Below, one piece after another: positions 33,901 to 47,097 of a stretch of DNA of 64,000 bases. A program made the translations under genes and the position numbers. A model generated the notes under the pieces. The model saw nothing but the letters and a program-made list of their open reading frames with translations. It did not search any database and was not told where the DNA came from. The stretch is from Daucus carota subsp. sativus. Lineage: Eukaryota > Streptophyta > Magnoliopsida > Apiales > Apiaceae. The stretch lies in the NCBI RefSeq assembly GCF_001625215.2, contig NC_030381.2, forward strand, positions 49,313,214 to 49,377,213, in the 5' to 3' direction. Positions within the stretch are counted from its first letter, which is position 1. Every line of letters starts with the position of its first letter.

Positions 33901-36900
33901 GGCTGCTTCAAGCAAAGGATTACCTTCAATTATTTCCCTTGATTATGATACTTTGCAGAACCTGGAATCATTTAGAGGTTAGTCTTGCTTCACAATCTTC
34001 TTCTGGCTTGTCTGCTTGTTCATTCAAATGGAATATCCACTTTTAGACAGTCTAGTCATATAAGTTACTACACTAGTGTCAAATGTTTTTATTTAGTAGC
34101 TGACCAAACATCTTGTTCTGCAGATTCTTTATGTGCATTCCCTCCTAAGGATGTGCAACTGAAAAAACCGTTCTCAATACAACCCTGGATTGATTCAGAG
34201 GACAACATTGGTAACCTTCTTATGGTATGCGCCCTCAGTTGTTAATTTTTTGTTTTAAGTGAACTAGTGAAGTGGTTGAGTAGTGCTCATGTGCATATTG
34301 ATGCACACATATTGTATAATGTGGAATGTAATACCTTAATTGGCACTTGGCTGCATGTCATCTTTGGAGTAGGTAATTATAATAGTTTGGCATGCTTGGT
34401 TAGATTATACATATATGTATGAGCCTGTGGAGTATTTTTCCTTGTAGCTAGACACGAGGGTAGCCAGTGGAAAGGGAAATTCTCTTTTAAATATTAAATC
34501 TGTAATGGTAAATGCCTAACGATTTTGCTTCTGCTGCAACCTAATTTAACAGTAAGCAAAAACTATTGCAAGTTTGCAGCGTAATATATATTTTCCCGTT
34601 AACTCCTATGCTACGGGGAATTAAACTACTCTCATATGTCTATGCATAACCCCCCTTCCCCCTCATTCTTGGAAGATAAAGGACTAGGATTATATCCAAT
34701 GTAGTTTATTAACTTCTTGAAACAAATGGAGTATCCTTCTGTTGGATATATGATATCTGCACATTATGGTAAGTTGGTAAAATGTTGATGTGATGCATTT
34801 GCCTGTGTATTATCAGTTATGCATGCCATAAATAGGAACTGGTTACTATTTGCAATGACTGTGACCCCATTTTATGCCTGAAGACTGAAGAGGATAATAT
34901 TTTCATATTTTTAACATCCTGCTATTTGGCTTCAGGTTTGGAGATTCTGTGTCACCTTTTCTGATGTTCTTGGTCTTTGGCCCTTCACTCTAGATGAATT
35001 TATTCAAGCACTACATGATTACGTAAGTTACCTTTCAGGTCTTGGATCTGTTACATCCTAAGTATCTATTGATATTCTTGCAGCTTAATGTGTTTCTTGT
35101 TCATTTCCTTAACTTGACATCGCAACATGTCTTCTCTGCTTCACTACACCAGGATTCGAGGTTGTTGGCTGAGATACACATTGCTCTACTAAATCTAATT
35201 ATAAAAGATATTGAGGAGGGTGCAAGGACTCCAAGCGGCGGAGCAGGAACTAATCAATATACTGTTGCTAATCCTGAAGGTGGACATCCTCATATTGTCG
35301 AGGGGGTAGGTTCATATCTGTTCAAGTTACTTTAGTGCATATCCATATATAGCTTTATTATGCCTTACTATGTGCAATATCTATGTCAGGCATTTTTGTG
35401 GGGTTTTGATATACGCAGCTGGCAGAAGCACTTAAACCCATTGACCTGGCCTGAAATTTTGCGGCAATTTGCACTCTCAGCCGGATTTGGGCCACAACTG
35501 AGGAAGGAGAGTACTGAACCAAAGCACATGCATGACAATGAGGTGCCTTTCTTCTGCTTTTCTCTTGCAGCGTGATGCGTTAGGGTACTTGTAGATTGGC
35601 CTATGATAAGTCATTTAGCTCATATAAATTGCGTTAACTTTTTCTAGTTGAATATGTGCACAAGGTGCAATGAAGTGGTTATAGGAAGACCCCAAAATCT
35701 TTCTGATTGGAGAAGCCAAGAGAATTGATTACATCAACAGTTTTGCTTTGGTTAATAAGATTAAGGGACATGTTTAAATGTCTGAATGGCGACTCGTGAG
35801 GAGAGAGTCTCAGTAGTCGATAATCATTTCTATCTGCTTTTCAGTATGTGGGATTTACAATATTAGTATAGAAAATAAAAAAACAGCTTGAAACTAAGAC
35901 AACGAACTATAGGCTATAGCTAAATTAATACACTATTACACTCTCCGCCCCAAAATTGTTTAAAATCAAAATTTTTTTCTACGGCAAATATAGTAAAATA
36001 TTTCCTCGTACCATTATAAATGGATTATGTTTGTACAAGTAGGTGGAGGCGTTTATACAGTTAACCTTGATTAAGTAATAATTGATAAAGTAATAACCTC
36101 ATTAAAGTTAGTACTTTTTTCTGGCCCCAACATAATGTAGATAGTGTATTTTTACTCTCAATAAAGTAATATTTCTTTCTTGGTCCCAAAGTTGTTGCTT
36201 TAAAGAGGTTTAAATGTATTAGGATTTTTGACATAAGTAGATGAAGATAAACATATTATTTGGTTGTGACAGCTGAATTCTTTTTTCTGATTAATCGCTC
36301 ATTAATATACTATTATTTTTCGTCAAAGTTGCTTCGAGAAACATATGTGTGTGTGCGCATCAAAAGTAACGTGGGGCATTAAACTACCAATTCACATAAA
36401 TAAACTGTTTTTGCAGGTCAAAAGTTGTGAAGATATAGTTTCTATGCTACGCAATGGTTCAGCTGTAGAAAATGCAGTTGCTGTAATGCAAGAAAAAGGA
36501 TCGTCTCTCCAGCGCAGATCGAGGCATCGATTAACCCCCGGGACAGTGAAATTTGCTGCTTACCATGTTCTTTGTCTTGAGGGTGGTAAGGGACAAACAG
36601 TACTAGAACTTGCAGAAAAGATTCAGAAATCTGGTCTACGTGATCTATCAACAAGCAAGACACCAGATGCCTCTATTTCTGTTGCTTTATCCAGGGACCC
36701 AGTTCTCTTTGAGAGAATTGCTCCTTCAACTTACTGTGTTCGACCTGCTTTTAGGAAGGATCCTGCTAATGCAGAGGAAATACTTGCAGAAGCTAGGGAA
36801 AAGATACAGAAGTTTTCTAATGGCCTTTTAGCAGAGGAAACTGCTGATGATGTTGAGAAAGATGATGATTCTGAATCTGATGTTGCTGAGGGTCCCGAAT

Positions 36901-38763
36901 TTGATGAATTGAGTACTCTGTCCAATGTAAATAAAGACGGTGGTCTCTATGAAGTTGGCTCTTTGTCAGGAAATGCAGTTGATATTTCTTGTAATGCTGT
37001 GTCATCAGATCTGCAAAATGACCTTGATGTTCCTGGTAAGTTTACTTTGTTGCTAGGTGTTATATATTTCATAGTCTTCTATGATGAGTTTATTAATAAT
37101 GAATTCTGATAGGTAATCCTATGGATAAAATATATAATTCTGGCAAAGATGTGGCTTCAAGTGATCCTGCTCAAGGAGTTGCAGAGATTGATGAAAGCAA
37201 ATCTGGGGAGGAATGGGTCCAGGGACTTAGTGAAGGAGAGTATTGTGTTCTCTGTGTTGAGGACCGTCTTAGTGCCCTTGTTGCTATAATTAGTGTTGTG
37301 AATGAAGGGAACATTATTCGTGCAGTTCTAGAGGTAAGTTTCTAACAATTTTGATTAAATAAAACAGCTTAGTTAATATATTATCAGATGAGGCAATAAT
37401 TTACAGCATCTTTGATATTTTTATTCTGTCTAATATCTTATGCATCACAGGATCGTCTAGATGCAGCAAATGCTCTTAGAAAGCAAATGTGGGCCGAAGC
37501 ACAACTAGATAAAAGACGCTTAAAAGATGAAAATTTGAGTAAATTTCATGATCCTTGCTTAACTGATGCAGCTGATGGCAGCTACAGTCCATCAGGAGTT
37601 CCTGAAAATAAGAATATTGAAGTTGCTCTTGACACTGCAATTAAAGAAGAGCCTTTTGTCGGTCTAGACAATATCAGGAAGGAACATAATAATCTTTGTG
37701 GCACGAATTATGAGAGGAATCTAGTGGTAGAAAATACCTCCATGAATCAGAATACTCCCACAGTTCAGCATAATGGGTCTACATCGGAAAGGTCAAGGTT
37801 ACAGTTGAAATCTTTTATTGGTCACAGAGCAGAAGAAATGCACGTGTACAGATCTTTGCCTCTTGGTCAAGATCGAAGGCATAATCGTTACTGGCAATTT
37901 GTTGCATCTGCTTCTAGACATGATCCTGGTTCTGGTAGAATCTTTGTTGAATTACGTGATGGTGGTTGGAGGATGATTGATTCTGAAGAGGTACTGTTTT
38001 TTTTATTGGTTCTGCAATTTTATATAGATTCCAAATGCAGCAGAAGTTTGATATATATATTTTCATTATCTATATGTCCCTGTTTGGAAATTAGAGGTTT
38101 GGGGAAAAAATTAGAGGTTTGAACCATATTAGAGGTTTGACCATGTCAATCATCTAATATTGGTTTTGGTAGTTAGTGTATTGAAATAACGGTTTGGACT
38201 CAAAAAGCTAATTTTGCAAAAGCGACTTGGAGGATCTTTTTAATTAGCGGATTGACATGTGTCTAGTTGAAGTACAAAAGGCTAATCAAATAGCTATTTA
38301 CCAAACAATTTCATCCAAAGCAGTTTATTCAATCTGCAAGTCAGAACAACTACTTCAATCAGCTAGTCAAAAACAACTAATTCAATCCGCTAAGAGCTAA
38401 CCACTAACCGTTAATTCAATCCCTACTCATGTTACATTTTACTTTTTTAATTAATAAGATGATATATGAAGACCATACTACCTCTGGTCCTTTATATAGG
38501 TTGTTTGCCTTTTTGCACACAATTCTCAAGGTTTTAGAGATATTTAAATTTAATCTTTATTTTTACAAAAATGTATATAAATTTAATATTAAATTTCAGA
38601 TAAAGAATTAAAAATATTTAATTGCAACTATCTGTGAATAGGACATTGAATCAAGCAATTTAACAGACAAAAGGGAGTATAAGTTCCAAGACAGTTTACT
38701 AGTCAGTAATCTGGATTTTGTATTTTTCACAATATTCTGGTAATAATATGGTTTCACGTTACA

Positions 38764-38799
<36 letters not shown>

Positions 38800-41790
38800 T
38801 GTCACTAATAATTTTATTGTTGTACAATTTGCAATAACTAGCCTTTTTTACTCATTTAGCTTTTGTATTAATATAGGCATTCAATTCTCTTTTGGTTTCT
38901 TTGGATACACGTGGAATAAGGGAATCACACTTGCACATAATGCTTCAACATTCCCAGACTTCTTTCAAGGAGAACTTGAGAAGGAATTTGCAGCTGTTTG
39001 ATATTGTTGGTAATGCCAAAAACAGTACTGAAAATCAAGTGACTGAAATGGATTATTGTTCTGGTTATCTTGCTGGCCACAGAAGTCCTAGAAGTGCTGC
39101 ATGTGATTCGCGTACTGCTTTGTCAGAATCGTCTATATCCTTTAGAATTGACGTTGGGAAGAATGAAATTGAGAAATTAAATGCCTACAAGAGATATCAA
39201 GTGTTAAAGTCTTGGGTGTGGAAGGAGTGCATCAATTCAATGAACCTAAATGCTAGGACAAGTCGAAGAAAAGGCTATATGCCTCTTTTGGGAATTTGTG
39301 ATTTCTGTTTCGACACATTTCTTTTTGAAGATAATAGGTGTCCTTCTTGCCAGAGGACATTTAGTATTACAGGCGAGGGGTTGAATTATTCAGCATCTTT
39401 GATCCAATGTGAAGAGCAGTGGCAAGTAAACCCCAGTAAGCCAATTGCTTTGGATTCTTCTTTCCCTCAAATCAGACTAATCAAGGCTCTCTTGTCTTTC
39501 ATCGAGGTGAGGAGAACTTTCCACTAAAAATATTACTATTGATGGAGTAGTTATATGCTTATAACCTTATCGTTTTACCTTAATTGGGGATAACTTTTTT
39601 ATGCTGGTTTTGTTGGTTGTCATTTTTTGTGATCACAGTCATTATGTGTGTGAATGACAGGTTTCTATTCCACCTGAGGCTTTTCAATCTTCCTGGACAT
39701 GCGACCGTAGAAGTACTTGGGGGAAAAAGCTGCAGAATGCATCTTCTGTAGGGGATTTGCTTCAGGTATCACGTTGCTACTTCCATTTCACTCTTATGGC
39801 GGGGAGGGAGGGGGATTTGGTCTGTTATTGTGGATTATCATTGCCTGTACAGAATGGCTGACACTACGTTATTCTATTTCAAATTCCAATATCTATTATG
39901 TCTGCTCCATAAAGAGCTTTCTTTAATTGTCTTGCTAAACTTAATAATACTAATTTTCTTGACAAGTTTTAAGATGGGAGACACATGACCTCCATTGTTA
40001 TGTTAGTCAAGTGATATTTAAAGTTACTTGCATGAGACAAGATAATTAAGCTCTTCGTTAAGTACAAACAAGTTAGATCTATTTTCCAGAGATTGAATCA
40101 ATGAAATGATTGCTGTTGGATGTTTTTTTTTTTTTGAATGGGCATGAGTGGGAATGTGTTTTGGAGATTCTATCGAATAGATACCGCAGTATATATTTCG
40201 TCTTTAGCAACTTGGTCATCTAATAAATATTTTTCAACTACAATACAGCCGGCTCATTTGCTAGTTTACCTTTTATTTAAAATTGTTTGGTTGAATTTCA
40301 TGTCTAAATATCAGCAGATTTTCATGTAAAGCATGCACCATTTCAGGAGGATGCATGCTGCCTCCTTTTTAATTTATTTTCAAACAAAGACCTGAGGACT
40401 GTGTATCATGAAGGGCATGTAGCAGGAATTCTTTCTTAATGTCATATATGATATATATAATCACAGCATATAGACTTCTCAGTGTCAGACATTCTTTGCA
40501 GATTCTAACTCAATTGGAGGGTGTAATAAAGCAAGATTATTTATCATCAAATTACGAGACAACGGCCGAATTGCTTGGTTTCTGTACTTTATCAGGAAAG
40601 GCAGCCAAGGAGTCTGATCCTGAACTTGTTCCACAACTTCCTTGGATACCTCAAACTACTGCTGCTGTAGCTTTGCGGCTTTTAGAGCTTGATTCCTCCA
40701 TTTTCTACACTCCACTTCAGAAAGCTGCCGAGACTAATAGTGTCACAGAAGCTGGGAATTTTACAGTTAAGTTCTTCTTCCATTTTCATTGTGAAAAAGG
40801 CCAAAAAATAAATAAAAAGATGACTGATTAATTCTATTACTGTATGTGGGGTCGGGTTGGTGGAATTATTCTGCGTGGATTGACAGCAATACAACTCTTA
40901 ACTGTTATGGATGCTTTTTTGATCTTGATAACAGTGACAATTGGATAAAATTAAAAGATGGCTATTTATTCTAATTAAATAATAATATCTCTTCATAAAA
41001 TATGTTGCTGAGTTGGCTTTATTATCTGCAGAAGCTTTCGTCAAGGTCTACTTTTTTGAAGGATGTTCGAAAGGCTGAATCAACACAGGTACCACAGTCT
41101 GGTTCCGGGAAGCAGGTGATTCGTGGTCGTGGTGGTGCTCGTCCTCGTGGAAAGTCTCAGAAAAAGGTTCCGGGTTCAAGATCAGGATCTGGCAAGCAAA
41201 GTATAAAAGTGAAGAAACCATTGACTCAAATTCTTATGCAGCCGGGAGAAAACATGCTTGTACAGAGACATAAACATGGACAGGTGCAGGAACAGGGACA
41301 GAATCATAAACGTGGTCCCCGCACAGTGAGGAGGAGACGTGAGAGTAGAACTGAGGACATGGTGCTTGGTAATTTTGGTGGCCACAGTAGTTTTGTCATC
41401 AAGGAAACACCAAGAAACTTCAATGAGAGGGAATGGATTAGTGAAGAAATGCGGTCAATGCAAAATGAGCATCCTGATAATAATACTACAGAAGAAAGTG
41501 AATCCGATGACAATGCCGACACAACTGGGTACAGGGAGCAGAGATGGGAACCTAAGTATAATGTAGCGGCTCACCCAAGTACATGGGATCCGGTGGAAAT
41601 GAGTGATGAGGATGCATATGACGCTGTTAATGATTTTGTAGAAGACGACGACAATATGGAGCAAGATATAGATATGAATTACGGCTCAGTCAGAAATAAC
41701 TTGGATGATGATGTAGATATGAATGATGGCTTAGTCGGAAACAACGATGAAGAGAGCTTTGAAACCTCTGGAGAAGACTATAGTGACTGA
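30953..41790 (+). CDS. RLT2: RINGLET-like homeobox-DDT-WHIM chromatin protein
   Basis: Nuclear subunit of plant ISWI remodelling complexes (partner of CHR11/CHR17), which space nucleosomes and restrain floral transition. 18 exons: 30953-31073, 31254-31736, 32388-32470, 32925-33215, 33299-33385, 33477-33641, 33755-33977, 34124-34224, 34936-35022, 35153-35305, 35390-35542, 36417-37035, 37113-37333, 37451-37990, 38877-39506, 39661-39765, 40502-40765, 41032-41790. They close in phase to 1694 residues, the family size. Homeodomain at about 20-80 with WFCHRRLKDKK; Gly/Ser/Pro low complexity at 180-200; highly charged coiled coil at 340-470; DDT about 515-575 (FCVTFSDVLGLWPFTLDEF); HARE-HTH about 690-760; WHIM blocks about 895-970 and 1060-1145 (LPLGQDRRHNRYWQF); Cys-rich GICDFCFDTF near 1240; RG-rich and acidic tail. 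RLT1 and RLT2 cannot be separated by eye. The exon 3 donor GTTGGT is weak. Confidence 0.93.
31488..31545 (+). repeat. Coding hexamer repeat in RLT exon 2
   Basis: Tandem copies of a GGGTCA/GGGCCA hexamer encode alternating Ser/Gly/Pro. This is a coding microsatellite likely to vary in length between alleles without shifting frame. Confidence 0.8.
31925..32035 (-). mobile_element. tRNA-like SINE fragment in RLT intron 2
   Basis: The minus strand contains CTAGTGGAGGCC (A-box-like, complement around 32004-32015) and, about 30 nt on, a perfect B-box GGTTCGAATCC (complement of 31965-31975). The pair spacing suits a tRNA-derived Pol III promoter, but no cloverleaf can be drawn and there is no CCA-proximal acceptor stem, so a SINE remnant fits better than a tRNA gene. 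Confidence 0.4.
32309..32328. repeat. (AC)n microsatellite
   Basis: Short uninterrupted AC run in RLT intron 2, shortly before the exon 3 acceptor. Confidence 0.85.
38086..38425. mobile_element. Probable MITE in RLT intron 14
   Basis: Intron 14 is long (886 bp). This part starts with three near-copies of TTAGAGGTTTG and holds GCTAATTTTGCAAAAGCG plus repeated CAATCCGCTAA/CAATCAGCTAG motifs, reminiscent of hAT-type MITEs. Termini and target duplication were not resolved. Confidence 0.3.
38768..38798. repeat. (CA)n microsatellite
   Basis: About 15 uninterrupted CA units in RLT intron 14, about 80 bp before the exon 15 acceptor. Confidence 0.9.
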
Positions 41791-42748
41791 AGTACAAAAT
41801 GTTGTATGACCAAAAGTAAAGTTTTCGGGTAACTTTGAGTTAGTAGCTATCCTTTTTTATTTTTTTATTTAAAGTTACATATTATAGAAGTGCAGCTGCA
41901 TTAAGTGGTTGTTCTTTTGTGTATAATCATAGAGTTAGGTTTTTGATTCTTGATCCTTTCAGTGTAATAGAGGAAATAGATTGGCTCATGAGGGAAAAAA
42001 AAGAGAAAGAATGTGCCAGTTAAATTAGAGCATAATTGTTCGTGTAAAATTATTGCTGTAATTGCCTATGCAATTTGGAGTACCCCTCCTACGCCATTGA
42101 AGAAGTTAATTTATATTTTATATTAACCTCTTAATTCTTGCGTGACAATCCTGGAGAGCAAGTCAATTTGTTTTTGTAATGTAATTTGCTGCCTTTGCTG
42201 ATTTGTTAGAACAGTGAGAGCCCATAACCATTTTTTTTGTAATAGCATAACATTGCAGAGGAGAAACTCGAAACTTAAAATGGCTTAAACTTGACACCAA
42301 TAAAAAAGAGGGTTGCAAAAAATATCGTTGGCCCTTGGTGTCATGATGGTACGAATACTACTGGTAAGAAGATATCTTGACTTATTATTTTGTAATTCAA
42401 AATGCTAAATACACGATCTAGTGTTTTGAGAGCGTTTTACTCTTAAAACGTCATATCATGTTACGTTTTATACGTTTTATAGTGATTTTCACACATAAAT
42501 ACAACACGGTCTAGGATTTTTTTCCAAAAATCAAAATGCGGGATTATGATTCTTGAATAAAATCAACACGACCAATGGTCCATCAGTTCTGTCAATAATA
42601 TTCTTGAATGTGTACATGATTCTAAGCCAATGCTAAGCTACGTTGCTTCATCGTCAAATTTTCCATTGATGAAGATGATTTCCTACCTGTTATCAAACTA
42701 AAAATTCACAAGCGGTCTGGTGTATCATTCCATGAAACATCCAACTCA
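41791..42748. other. Region between convergent RLT and DnaJ genes
   Basis: Holds the two 3' UTRs. AT-rich with no coding signal; I see no recognisable element. Confidence 0.5.
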
Positions 42749-44499
42749 CTAATTAAGCAGTCTCTTGATTCCAGACTTCTGTTCAGCTGTTAACTTTGCC
42801 GGGAATTTAATGTTAAACTTTATCCGCAAATTTCCCCTTCTTGAAGGATTTTTAGGTATAGGCATTCCTTCATTCGGAACCACCTCTTCATAAGATGGAT
42901 GAATCACATTGTTGACAGGGATTGTCAGTTTTCTCCCATCCAATGTGTTGACATGGACCGTGTAGCCAGTTAATGATTCTGCAAGCGATATTTTGTGTGT
43001 GCATACCAGATCGTTACCTTCTCTTGTAAACACACTGTGTGGTTTCTCGTCGACTACAAATATGACATCCGCGGGGACAACATTTGGCAGCTCATTACCC
43101 TTCTCCGGGAAAGTGATTTTTGTCCCACGTTTCCAACCAGGTTTTATGTCTAATGTCAGAATCTCTTCTACCGGCAAGGTCTTTCTGTCCAAGGTCAAGA
43201 GTTTTTGTCAGAACACATAGGTGTGGTTTATTTGGTTCGAACAGTTTATTATACTTTATTATAAATCAACGAGCAACAAGGCAGTGGACAGATGAACAGG
43301 CAACACAAATTACATTTCCATTGTTCGTCTGCAGTTGAGCTATCAATAGAATCAAAGTTCTAAAACATAAACATAGTAGTTTCTTGTATCACAATCAGCA
43401 AATCAACGACTATTTAAATATCTAATTGCAGCCACGTGATTTGAGTTTCTACATAAAAAGATAAACTAACATCCAAAAAAAGAAAAGAAGATAATTTATT
43501 ACGAGCATGAAAAATTACCCGCTAGCATCAGCTATTTCCCTTGAGATCTTCATCTTTTTGGTTGTTCCCTTGAAAAGTTCTTCTAGGCTACAAGGCAACC
43601 TATTCTCAACTGGAGGAGCCTTCCGAGGGCCTGAACTCATTGGTCTACTACCTCCAAATGAATTAAACATATCATCGCCAAACATTCCACCCGAAAATCT
43701 TGAACTTCCGCTCCTCATAGAGGCAGGACCCCCCATACCTCCCATACCACCCATCCCCCCCATACCCCCTCCTCCCATACCTCCCATGCCTCCCATACTT
43801 CCAAATGGATTCGAGTTACCAAAAAACTCGGCAAATATGTCATTAGCATTTCTAGGATTGAATCTAAACACATTTGGCCCGTCCCCTGATTGATAAAACG
43901 CTGCTCCACCAGGCCCTCCTCCGCTACCTGATTGCGGCACTTGTCCTTTTAGCCCTTCTTCACCATATTGATCATACACCGCTCTCTTTTGAGGATCACT
44001 CAGAACCTGGAAAAATTATTAATCTCTAACATCTCCACACCATTACTCGCACACAATTTTTCACATTCAAGGCAATTTCAAGGGCATAAACTTGATGATC
44101 ATTCTTTCTTAGATATAAATTATAATCATACATGTTTTCAGAATTTGATACAGAACCACACATCACATAGACTTCTTGTCATTCAATATTTCAACTACAT
44201 AAAAGTAAAATATTGTGATTTATATATGTCGTAAAACTGCAACAAAATTAAATGAGTTTCTCGGAAAGGCTAAAAATTGAATTTCTTCAAGGAACTCAGA
44301 AAACATAAAATCAAACACAAGAATTGTTTGATACCTCATAGGCTTCGGTGATTTGTTTAAATTTGGATTCAGCATCATTTTGTTTGTTACGGTTCTTGTC
44401 AGGGTGCCATTTCATAGCAAGTTTTCTATAAGATTTCTTCAAATCTTCTTCGGTTGCATTTTTATCAACCTGTAATATCTTGTAGTAATCCACGCCCAT
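42749..44499 (-). CDS. Type II (DnaJB-like) J-domain co-chaperone, cytosolic
   Basis: Three exons, 44499-44335, 44006-43519 and 43184-42749, in phase, 362 residues. Residues 1-65 are the J domain with the Hsp70-activating HPD tripeptide (KWHPDKN). Residues about 80-165 are a Gly/Met/Phe-rich linker with repeated GGM units. From about 185 come the two substrate-binding beta domains ([54 protein letters not shown]). There is no CxxCxGxG zinc finger, which makes it type II, and no signal peptide or CaaX box, so it is likely cytosolic or nuclear. It delivers clients to Hsp70 and stimulates its ATPase. It is divergent from SWC6 and convergent with RLT. Confidence 0.93.
43730..43800 (-). repeat. 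GGM-coding repeat in the DnaJ linker
   Basis: Imperfect GGTATGGGG-type 9-mers encode the Gly-Gly-Met linker. Repetitive DNA here explains the Pro-rich ORFs on the opposite strand, which are shadows. Confidence 0.75.
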
Positions 44500-45468
44500 C
44501 CTTTTCTTGATCCTTTTTATACATGCATGTGTCTAGTCTTATCTAATAATTTTGTGTTATAATCATGGCTCAGAGAGGAAAAATATAATGTGTTTGGACA
44601 TGGTAGAAGAGGAAGGGTCTCGTTCCTTTTCCTCTCCTTTTCTTTTATGTTAGTTGGGTAGATAAGTTTTTATTAGTTAGTACTACTTTTAAGTTTTCAT
44701 TTTTTTACAAGACCACGCTGCAATAAAACCGTATATACTTTAATATAAATTCATATATACATATTTTTTTATATTTAAAAAAATTATTTTTTAAAACAAA
44801 AAAATGTTAATGTAATAATAAAAAGTCATACATCATCAACACCAATGATCGAGTCGAACAAAGTAAATTGTGATCGTCTCTTGTTGTCATGAATAAACTA
44901 TTAAACGATATTTTGAAAATAATATATTTACAAATGCAAATACTCACTTCATGCCTTTCGTTAAATTACTGTTACACCCTTCATCATGTCCCACTGGGGC
45001 TATAATTTTAAGCTATCTACCAGAATTGTGATTCCATACAAAATTTCATCACCAAATCGATACCACCGTTTATAATCAAGAAGCGAAAACAAAATTCTCA
45101 AGCCACCAAACCAAAATCGAAATAAAAACAAACTGCAAACAAATAAAAATAGAAAAAACTTATATTTGATAGTCGAACTGGTATAATAAATTCTAGATAT
45201 CGGATGATTGATAATATCTCATTATTTTAAATTCAATATCTAAACTGAAATTGAAATTATATTTATCTTAATATTATCTAATTTTATTAAATATTTCTCC
45301 CTGTCTCTTAATAATTTTCATGTTCGTTTTTATCATGTATATTTAGTCTGATAGATAAGACGTAAATTAATAATTTGAATAAAAAAAACGGAGGGAGGAA
45401 TAAATATAAGAAACTACTCGATACTAATTTTAGAAACATACTTTTTTAAGTTTTTTTAGAAATTAAAG

Positions 45469-45508
<40 letters not shown>

Positions 45509-45519
45509 CAAACAGATCC
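44500..45519. other. Divergent promoter region of DnaJ and SWC6
   Basis: AT-rich; no gene. The SWC6 side ends with the (TA)n tract at 45471-45504. Confidence 0.5.
45471..45504. repeat. (TA)n microsatellite upstream of SWC6
   Basis: About 17 uninterrupted TA units some 50-100 bp before the CT-rich putative 5' UTR of SWC6, so close to its core promoter. It is a perfect palindrome and likely length-polymorphic. Confidence 0.9.
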
Positions 45520-45615
45520 TGGGCTCCTGGCTCCCAGAACATACAAGCAAGAACACAAAAAGTGTTCATCTCTCGCCTCTCCTCTCAGCGCCCATTTCTT
45601 CTTTCAGGAATTCAG
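45520..45615 (+). other. Putative 5' UTR exon of SWC6
   Basis: A CT-rich leader-like stretch (CTCTCGCCTCTCCTCTCAGC) ends in TTCAG with donor GTACAT at 45616. The next acceptor, CGCAG at 47091-47095, is only two bases before the ATG. Inferred from composition and splice sites only. Confidence 0.4.
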
Positions 45616-46149
45616 GTACATTCAACCTCGACCTTATATCTTCAGTATACGCACACGATCTATATATATGTACACGTGTGTATGTATTGATAATCTGATT
45701 AACAGATTATAGTTGAATTCGTTTAGTGAATAATTTTTTAGTCAGAATGTTCATATTGGTTAATTTTTTCTTATCATATGGTTTCCATTGATGATGAATG
45801 TACTTGATTGACTGTTATTTTGCTTAATTTTTGCTCGTTTTGCGGTGGTTATATGTTTCGGGTTTGGAAACGAGTCGATTAAGCTTAGGGTTTTGTAAAA
45901 ATTATTTAAAATTAATAGATTGATGTAGCTAGTTGAAAGCTGATAGCATAAGTAACTGTTGCTTGAGCTTTGCTGGTAGTGTTAATCAAGTTACGTGTTT
46001 AGATTTCACGAGGTTTAGTTACTTTCGTTGTGTTTAGAAGGTAGTTGTGTACTGTCTTTTGGTATTTTGTTTTGGGATATGTACTTGTTGGTTGATTATG
46101 ATTTTGAGGGCTTTATACGTTCTATAGACTTATATAATGTGAGAAAGTA

Positions 46150-46320
46150 ACTTGCAACGAACCGAATTTTTATTCGGTTGACCGAAACCAAAATGTCAAA
46201 GAAATGGCTACCAAAAACTGAAATGATATAAATTCGGTATTGAAACCGAACTGGAATTAATATTCTGGTTATTCCTGAAAACCGAAATTTAATGAAAGTT
46301 GCCAGAATTAAAGAAAATAA
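46150..46320. mobile_element. Decayed AACCGAA-type MITE in SWC6 5' intron
   Basis: Repeated AACCGAA/TTCGGT motifs on both strands (46159-46310), matching the motif set of the element in the phosphorylase intron at 56340-56980. Ends are eroded. Confidence 0.35.
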
Positions 46321-47097
46321 TTCAGAAAATATAAGTTTACGACAAGCCACTGAGCTAGTTTACAATCACAATTGTAAAACATCCAGAAATTAAAATTTGA
46401 GTTGCTTGTTAAGTTTACATCCGCAAACAAGAACAAGTGCCCTATGGCTGATATTAAAAATTGCTGAACTGAGGTGCCCTGCTCCTTCAAACTTCATACT
46501 GAGTTCTTCTTAGAATTGTGGACATGTAAGTCAACTGCTGCTCCTTTCCTGGCCAGTGGAGTGGTTCTGCAGAATGAAAACGAAGTACTGATCAATTGAT
46601 CCTCCCTACATTGCTAATCTGCTATACAGCACTAACATCAGGCTATTACACAAAGTGGAAGTGGACTTAAGTTTGTAGTAAATCGACATGCAATAACTAG
46701 CTAGGCTGCCTAGCAGCATCATCTCTAAATTAACATAATTCATATCTTTATTAATTCTATGTCTTCAAACATTGGAACTTTCTTTTGAAATGCTTTTTGA
46801 GTCATTGTTCAGTGTCGGAACTAGAATTTAGTAATTACATGCTGCAGTAGACCAGCAGCCCCATTTTCAAGTTTATGTTTTTATTTCCCAACTTGAGTAT
46901 CTGTTAACTTTATTTAAGATGATATATATGCAATTGCTAAAACCAAGAGCTCCAGAGCTTCTTGGTGGAATCTTTACACTAAAATCAAGGAAGATGGCAA
47001 ATATGTATAGTCAATGCAATCTCCTGAACTGAATTAAAACACATTATTTTTAATGTAATTATACACATATCACACTCTTTAATTTGTACGCGCAGAT

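Noticed and set aside
43507..43893. Pro/Ile-rich ORF opposite the DnaJ linker
   Set aside because: Shadow of the GGM-coding repeat on the minus strand.
44513..44521. TATAAAAAG on the minus strand before the DnaJ start
   Set aside because: It is only about 14 bases from the ATG, so a transcript initiated from it would begin inside the coding region.
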